The notes under the pieces are model-generated. The model saw only the letters and a list, made by a program, of their open reading frames with translations, ran no database searches and was not told the DNA's origin. The translations under genes were made by a program, and so were the position numbers. Positions 57,378 through 64,000 of a stretch of DNA of 64,000 bases are shown in pieces (position 1 is the first letter of the stretch; each line of letters begins with the position of its first letter). The DNA is from Microplitis mediator. Lineage: Eukaryota > Arthropoda > Insecta > Hymenoptera > Braconidae. The stretch is taken from the NCBI RefSeq assembly GCF_029852145.1, contig NC_079978.1, positions 14,683,153 through 14,747,152 on the forward strand, read 5' to 3'.

Positions 57378-59307
57378 TATTCGCTAAGCAAGTATTCCAT
57401 ATATTAATTTTAAGTTATCAAATTTTGAATATATTTAATAGTTTTACAATTTAAACAACCTGGGCGTCGGTTGACCCTGCGGGCCAGCCCCAAAACTTCC
57501 CGCTGTTTTCGAGCTCAAGGAGCTTGAAAACGTCACTGTGAATATATTTTCGAGCTCGAAAATGCTATTATATTGAATCATTTTTTTATGAGCTTTTCAA
57601 GCTCTAAGAAGTTACGTTTTATGCTAGAGTTTGAAAAGTTAAGAATCGAAAATCATTAATGAAGAAACGGTTTTTAAATTTTTATTACCGATTGTGTTCT
57701 CTGAAATAAATGTGTTGAGGCAGAAATCAATGTCAATGATCAAAATCAAGATTTGAATGAGTTTTGACTTAGGTCAGAGCAATAATATATGGAAGATCCG
57801 AGAAAAACATTAAAGACTGGGTTTTTCAATTTTGTGCTGACAATATGTTTTACAAAACTAAGGAACAAGTTATATGACATTATCTGATGATCGGACGAGA
57901 CTATAAAGAGAAAGAGTTGGTATGATTCAGACACATTTTAGCACATTATATTTTGATTTATCTAGAAAAAATAACATAAAATGTTATTTTTTGAACTTTT
58001 CAGCGCCGATATCTTTTAAACTAATCAACCGATTTTGACGTTTGAGGTGGCAATCGGCGCGTTTTCTTGAATTCTAGAGCTGATTTAATTTTGAAATTGA
58101 TCGGATGAGTCACTTCAAAGATATCTGAAAAAAACCGTTTTTTACCATTTCTTTTGCCAACGATATCTCTCGAACAAATTAACCGATTGAGATGGTCGAG
58201 GTAGCATTCAACGCAACTTATAAAGTTCTAGAGCTGATTAGATTTTGAAGTCGATCATTCAAGTCATTTCTGAGAAATCATTAAAAAACTAACAAAAAAA
58301 TTTTTTTTTTTTTCGTAATTCGTCAATATTTTCGAGTCTGTTTGATCAAATGATCTGAAATTTTCAGGAAAGTTGAGGGCCAACAAGCTCTTTCGATTGC
58401 CACCTTAAGAGGGGGGAAGTAGGGTTTTGAAGGCGAAAAAAAGCATATTTTTGTGATTTTTTCCCGGTGAGATGAGTAACATAATTTCATTAAACTTAAT
58501 CACATATTATTGTACAACTTTTAAATATCAGAAAAAATTTTCAACAAAAAATATTGATTAATAAGCCGGTGACGTTGAATCTCCGGAGGCGCCTCGAAAA
58601 AAATTCGTTTTGCGGTGAACATCATAACTCGTTACCGCATCATCGGAAAAAAAAATTGATATGCACGTTAAAGTTGATATATTTCTCGAGGTATCCACGA
58701 AGAATTTTTTTTTTTTTCGATTTTTTGCAGCACTTGGAAGTGAAAAACGCGATTTTAGCTAAAAAAAAACCGCGGTTAATTTGTTATTAAAAAATAAAAA
58801 AAAAACAAAAAAAACAAAAACTCTTCGTAGTTACCTGTTGATTTATGTGGAGAAGAAATGTTCAAATTTTCAAAGGGATCGGTTCAGTACATTTTGAGTT
58901 ATGATGTTCACGGAGTTTAAAAATAACGTTTTCGGAAAAATCCATTTAAAGTTTTTTATTCGTGAAAAGTTGAAATAAACTATCAATAAAAGAAGATGAA
59001 TTTTTATACTTATATTGAGTCATCAGTTTACATCCTTTGAAAGACACACAACCGGAGAAAGGGATTCGGAAGAACAAAGAAAATTGCAGCTGATTTCTAC
59101 TAGGGGTATGTAGCGGCAGGTCGGGCAGGTATAAAAATCAGGTATTACGGCCGGTCATTTGAATCGCTGTAACTCCGTTAGTTTTACTCGGATTGATTTA
59201 AAATTTGTACACAATATTCTCAACATATTGTTCATTCAGAAAAAAAATAAACATAAAAAAAAAAATTTTAAACCCTACCTCCCCCTTAACCATCCAAATC
59301 GATTAAT

Positions 59308-59370
<63 letters not shown>

Positions 59371-59582
59371 CCTAGGACCTCAAAACGTCGACGTCTAATG
59401 AAAACTCGACTTTCGAAAATCGGGGTGAAAACAATAACTTTCCAATTTTTCGGAAATCGTCGATTTTTTTAGCGGGGAGTAAAAAATCTTACCTGTTGAA
59501 CACGACTTTTTAGTACACTTCTCACAGAACAAAATCTCTCAATAACTGTGCGGATTATGACAAAAACTCAAGTTTTTATATT
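57378..59582. other. Non-coding part of the Maverick interior, repeat-rich
   Basis: Two diverged ~140 bp direct repeats lie at 58000-58290 (GATATCT...AACCGATT...GAGCTGATT). GGGCGTCGGTTG near 57463 also occurs near 13923. Nothing coding is supported. These sequences probably inserted after the element did. Confidence 0.5.
59309..59368. repeat. (AC)n microsatellite
   Basis: About 30 perfect AC units. Confidence 0.95.
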
Positions 59583-60267
59583 GATGATCCCCACTTAAAA
59601 AATGCTCTTTGTGGGGATTTTTACATAAAAAATAATTTGGGAATACAAAGAAAAAAAATGATTGGTCCAAAACCGGTTAGATTAACCGTTAAAACCCCTA
59701 CTTCTAATATAATAAAAATATTCTTGGAAAAACTTTAAAATTTTTGTCCATTTTTGTCTTTACAGCTGTTAAAAAGATTTCGAATACTCAGGATTTGAAA
59801 AATCAACCCCCATCAATATGTGCGTAAAAAAGACGAGAACATTCTCGAATGTTCGACGTCTCACCAAGTCCCTCTCCTGATCACACATAAAGCAGTAAAA
59901 ACTCAAAATATGTAGTAAAGAGTCCTTATTTATTTGCTAAGCCCCAAAATCAACTTTTATTGATAAGAGAAAAAAGACCCCCAAACAGAACCGGCATTAC
60001 CATAATCAGGTTCCAGTCAAAATCTGCATTACCATGGTCGGGCCTCAACCAAGTCGGCATTATCATGATCAAGTCCCCACCAATTCTATATTATCATCAA
60101 TAAGAAACAGACCCCAAAATATCGATAAAATAAATCTACATTACCAACATCAGGCCTAAATATCGATAGAAACAAATCTACATTGCTGACACTAGGCACT
60201 TACCCTAAGTCGGTAAAGTCGGACACTGTTTTGATTTTGGAGCCAGAAGCCTCCTTGTTTAACTACT
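59583..60267. repeat. Right terminal inverted repeat of the Maverick
   Basis: Reverse complement of 44355-45085, with small indels. It lacks the tandem duplication seen on the left side. Confidence 0.88.
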
Positions 60268-60469
60268 TTAATCGCAAAATAATAAATCGTCTTTTGACGA
60301 TTAGAGACGGTTAAATGTGAATAATCATGACGATTATGACTGTTAAAGACGATTCAATTTTTTATCGTTACAAATCGTTTTGTTCAATCAGGGGTAAGTG
60401 TTCAGACGAGTAGTCTGCCGGTGAATTGGTTTGTAATGAAGAGAAAATCTCACGTACGATTGATGTGGT

Positions 60470-60724
60470 GGCCTTGAGAAAGGCCGATTTGGTCTTGAGA
60501 GAGACCGTTGATTCAAAATTTTACTTTAGTTGCAGAGAAGTCCTGAGAAGAACTGGTTTGATGGTTTTCTTACTTGACCCGGAGGTCGAGTTGGCGAGCG
60601 CTGAGAAGTGCTAGTCAACTTAGCTGGAGAATTCAAAAACAAGAAGTTCCTTACGAAACCCGGAGGTTTGGTTGGCTAGCGCTGAGAAGTGCTAGTCAAC
60701 TGGTGGAGAGTTCTTAAAAGAACT
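60470..60724. repeat. Array of eight mini-hairpins with GAGA/CGGA tetraloops
   Basis: Stems differ while loops stay the same: GGCCTT-GAGA-AAGGCC (60470), GGTCT...AGACC (60491), AGTCCT-GAGA-AGAACT (60539), CTTGACC-CGGA-GGTCGAG (60573), AGCGCT-GAGA-AGTGCT (60597), AAACC-CGGA-GGTTT (60656), CTAGCGCT-GAGA-AGTGCTAG (60676), AGTTCT-TAAA-AGAACT (60709). Confidence 0.8.
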
Positions 60725-61098
60725 AATTTAGTTTGAGAGTAGAGCTGGAGACTACACAAGCTTGCGCACTTGAGTAGTTAGTAATCTGGATCAGTTGAGA
60801 TATTCTTGCCAGTCAGACTGCTCAAGAATTAATGCGCTGCCGTTAGTTTAGTTTAGAAAGTTCTTTATTTTCATTCAAATTGGTTACAAAATTTATGGTT
60901 ATAATATTTGTTCCTTACTACTACCAAATGTTTATGTGTTCTTATTTTAATTGTGCAGTATTTTAATATAATCATCTTCATTAAGTGGAAACATTGGTGA
61001 AAAAACCACTTACACGTTTAATTCTTATAGACTAACTTAAAGCTAAATAAATAATGATATTTACATTTATTTACAAGTATTTACAGGTTTGTTGTTTG
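60725..61098 (-). other. Probable 3' region of the Jockey-like LINE
   Basis: AT-rich, downstream of the LINE stop codon on the minus strand. No gene. The 3' end of the element was not located. Confidence 0.4.
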
Positions 61099-63817
61099 TT
61101 AACAGATCAGGAGGTGATGAGGAAGCTTATGTTTGATGTTAAATGGAGCGTTATCTTTATTATAGATACCAACATTGTTTAGAATTTCTATTTGCTTAAC
61201 TCTAGTAGTATAAAATGCATAAGTGCGATTGTAAATATCTGTATAAATTTCATCTATATTCAGTCTTTTTTTGATCTCAGTATTGCTTTCTCTAGGGTGC
61301 GCATTACTTATCATGCGTAAGATTTTATTTTCAGTTGTTTTGATTTTATTGATATTGAATGCTGATGCGCCACCCCAGATAGGTGCAGCATACAGCAATA
61401 GTGGCTTGATCATGCTCTTATATAATGTTAATTTGTTTTTAGTACTTAATTTACTTCTAGATTTAATTAGCGGATAGAGTATTTGTTTAATACTGTTAGC
61501 TTTAAGGCATGCCTTATTAATATGTGCTTGGTATGTTAACTTATTATCTAAGATGACACCTAAGTATTTAGCATTGGTTTTAGGTTCTATTATTGTATTG
61601 TTTATTTTGAGCGTAAGATTGTTTTCATTTTTTCTGAGTTTATTGCGTTTACTAAAGATAACTAGCTCCGTTTTGGCTTCGTTGATTTTTATTTTCCATT
61701 TACTGTAGTACTGCGTGAGTGTGTTTAGTGTTTTTTGTAGGCGATCAAGAGCCAGTCTTTTGTTGGCTGAGGCGTTGTAGAGCGCAGTGTCGTCGGCAAA
61801 CAACGCTAGATTAGTATCTTTCTCTTTTGGGATGTCTTTAATATAATAAAGAAATAGTACTGGTCCCAGTATAGAGCCCTGCGGTACTCCAGCAACTGTC
61901 TTTTGTTTATTAGAGAGTGTATTATTAACTTGAACTTGTATGTGTCTATTTTGTAGATAATGTTGTATGATTTTAACTATGTAAAGTGGTAAGTCTAATT
62001 TGCGGAGTTTATAGATGAGTCCTTGATGCCAAACAGTATCGAAGGCCTTTTCTATGTCTCATAATACTAGTGCTGTTGATTTTTTCCAGTTATACTGTGT
62101 GCAAATGTAATTTACTATTCGTGCAAGTTGTAGGTCTGTTGCATGTTTTTCCCTGAAACCGAATTGTTCCGCCATAAGCTTTTTAATTTCTTGTTCAAAG
62201 TTTTTTATTCTTTTTGAAATTATTGTCTCTAATATTTTGCTAAGCGTGCAGAGTAAGCTTATAGGGCGATAATTTTGTGGAAAAATTTTGCTTTTCCCTG
62301 GTTTCTGGAACGCAAGAACAGTTGCTGTTTTCCAGGCAGAGGGGAAGTAAGATAGTTTTAGGCAGTTATTGTATATGTGAGTTAGCTGCACTAGAGCTTT
62401 GGATGGTAGGTTTTTCAAAATAATATTTTGAATTTTGTCAGGACCTGGGGCCTTTTTTGATTTGGTTTTTTTAATAATAAGTTTTATTTCTCGAGGCGAT
62501 GTTAATTTTATACTATCTGGATCTACAGGAGTATGTAATAGATCATTGTACGCGTTGTTTGCCTTCGAATCTGTCTCTTCGTCACCTTTGTGTTCAGTAA
62601 GATGGTGGACTGTCTCAAAATGCTCGACGAGCACGTAGGCCTTTCCTTCGTCAGTAAAGGCCAGCCCGTTAGGACCGTGAAGTATTGGCGTGCTATTGGT
62701 AGTTTAATTTGTGAATGACTTAGCAGTCTGCCAGATAGAATTATCAGAAATTTTTAGTTTTTGTAGTTTCTCGTCCCACTGCTTGTTTTTATATTCTACA
62801 ATTAATTTTTGAATTGTGTTTGAGAGTTGTTCTTTTTGGTTTTTTTAGATTTTTCAAGCCAGTTCTCTGGTATTGTCGTCTAAGTCTGTTTCTGTCTTTA
62901 TCTAATTGTAGTATGTCATCTGGAAGCGGTTTGATTTTATTAGTAATGTTGGTTTTAGGAATAGTAGTTTCTATTGCGTCATTAATTGTATTTGTTAAGT
63001 TTTTGATGCATATGTCTATTTTAGCTTTTTTGTCAAGGTTAGAGTTTATAAGTATTGAGTCATTAATTATTTCTCTAAAATGTGGCCAGTCAGCTTTTTT
63101 GTAATTTAAAAATGTTCTAGTGCCATGTCTCGTTTTGTTTGTAGGGTTTATGGTCAGTATCAATGGTAGATGGTCAGAATCTAGTTCGTTGATAGCTTCT
63201 ATTTGGTTGGTGTTAGACAAATTTTTTAGTATAGCCAGATCCACTATGCTCGGTCTCCCACCGTTGGTGGGATACAGAGTATAGCGATCTGGTGCAAGAA
63301 TTTCGTATTGATATTTATCTGCTAGATTTGATACTATATTACCATTAGTGTTTTTAATGTTGCAATTCCAGTCAGTATGCTTAGCGTTAAGATCTCCTAC
63401 TATTAGTACTCGTGATCCTGACATTAGTTGTTTAATTTCGTTGGGGTCGATTTTATTTGTTTTTTGCGCGATTTCAGGTCGGACATAAACTGAGTAGATT
63501 TCAGTATTGTCAGCTAGTTTAATTCCGAGTGCTTCTATTGTGTCATATTCTTTATTTTGTAGTTCAGAAAATTTAATAGAGTTGTTAATGATAATTAATA
63601 GTCCTCCACCATTGATACTGTCTGGTCTGTCTTGTCTTATGAAAGTGTATCCTGGCAGTCTGCTGAGTCTATTATTATTGTTGAGTTTTGTTTCGTTAAT
63701 GAGCATTATATCTATTTTATTTTGTCTTATAAACTCGAACAGTTCCGAGCATTTTTGAGAAAGTCCGTTCGCGTTCCAATGTCCTATTTTTATAGTATGG
63801 TTATGGTTATTCGCCAT
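61099..63817 (-). pseudogene. Jockey-like LINE ORF2 (endonuclease and reverse transcriptase), broken
   Basis: ATG at 63817 overlaps the end of ORF1 by 11 nt. An APE-type endonuclease (63817 to ~62850) shows W-N-A-N-G, N-E-T-K, G-D-L-N-A-K-H and S-D-H-L-P. A frameshift at an A run near 62840 and a TAA at 62704-62706 break the linker. The RT shows K-A-P-G-P-D, a TGA at 62059-62061 before D-I-E-K-A-F-D, then P-Q-G-S-I-L-G-P and F-A-D-D. The thumb region ends at 61099. Function when intact: target-primed reverse transcription. Jockey group by motif and layout. Confidence 0.88.
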
Positions 63818-64000
63818 TATTAATGTTATTGTTTTCATCTTCATAAGCTAACATAAATTCTAATATTGCAGAGCATTGCGCGGATTTATCATTTTTACAA
63901 TTTCTGAGTTTTTCATTAAGAGATCTAATTAATTTAACTAGGGATCTAAGATTACAGATAGAATTTAATTCTTTGAGTTCAGTCATCAGGTCTTTGAACA
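63807..64000 (-). CDS. LINE ORF1 (Gag-like), C-terminal end, partial
   Basis: The frame enters from the right edge and ends with TAA at 63809-63807, overlapping the ORF2 start by 11 nt in another frame. It is charged and helical, with L-K-E-L-N-S-I-C-N-L near the edge and an Asn-rich end. Placement before ORF2 and the pattern fit the C-terminus of Jockey-type ORF1 proteins. Confidence 0.7.
   Translation of the reverse strand, partial: FKDLMTELKELNSICNLRSLVKLIRSLNEKLRNCKNDKSAQCSAILEFMLAYEDENNNINNGE

Larger units (their letters stand above)
44355..60267. mobile_element. Polinton/Maverick element, complete but inactivated
   Basis: It is 15.9 kb long. The ends are AGTAGTTAAACAAGGAGGC on the left and its complement on the right, within long inverted repeats (about 44355-45085 and 59583-60267). 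The flanking hexamers are CTAATC and TTAATC, a 5/6 match to the 6 bp target duplication of this family. It encodes the Polinton set: protein-primed DNA polymerase B, retroviral-type integrase, packaging ATPase, cysteine protease, and major and minor capsid proteins. Most genes carry stops or frameshifts, so it is an old copy. Confidence 0.93.

Noticed and set aside
59159..59398. 79 aa His/Thr repeat frame
   Set aside because: It is the (AC)n microsatellite read as protein.

Overview
The window looks like AT-rich eukaryotic nuclear DNA, most likely from an insect. A parasitoid wasp (Hymenoptera) fits best: large nested Polinton/Maverick, Gypsy, pogo and Jockey-type elements, tRNA-derived SINEs, spliceosomal introns, and a BEN-domain reading frame. 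This assignment is an inference. There are no bacterial operons, ribosome binding sites or CRISPR arrays. Almost everything is transposable-element DNA in several nested layers, and only one locus (40450-42105) looks like an ordinary intron-containing gene.

1-12200: a minus-strand Ty3/Gypsy element (gag, pol start, primer-binding site, 5' LTR) runs off the left edge and cuts into an R4/Dong-like LINE fragment that abuts a TAA microsatellite. A very young non-autonomous LTR element (5218-10523) sits inside that microsatellite. Its two LTRs differ by one base in about 620, it has a tRNA-His primer site and a polypurine tract, but it carries an unrecognised ORF instead of gag-pol. A 1.6 kb perfect (ATC)n tract follows.

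12200-26060: fold-back and MITE elements, two tRNA-derived SINE copies, an LTR fragment, and a heavily decayed second Gypsy element on the minus strand (20186-26060).

26300-38440: a pogo-like transposon with three phase-consistent introns and a piggyBac-like MITE inside it; a DDE transposon with about 565 bp terminal inverted repeats and a C-terminal SWIM-type motif; then a Mutator-like transposase remnant joined to a DnaQ-like exonuclease. The Mutator remnant is split by a 1.9 kb LTR-like insertion that holds an array of about 19 tiny hairpins with changing stems and a constant core.

38440-44354: sparse sequence, the three-exon BEN-domain gene and several MITEs.

44355-60267: a complete but inactivated Polinton/Maverick with long inverted repeats, AG...CT ends and a near-perfect 6 bp target duplication. 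It encodes an exonuclease-like protein, major capsid protein, penton protein, protease, PLA2/pX-like protein, packaging ATPase, PY-type protein, fibre-like protein, integrase with chromodomain, protein-primed DNA polymerase B and a small late ORF. Most frames carry nonsense or frameshift mutations. A 400 bp MITE made of CACGGTG palindromes interrupts the PY frame and its TA duplication leaves the frame intact.

60400-64000: a second array of small covarying hairpins, this one with GAGA/CGGA tetraloops, then a minus-strand Jockey-like LINE (ORF1 end, endonuclease, reverse transcriptase) that runs off the right edge.
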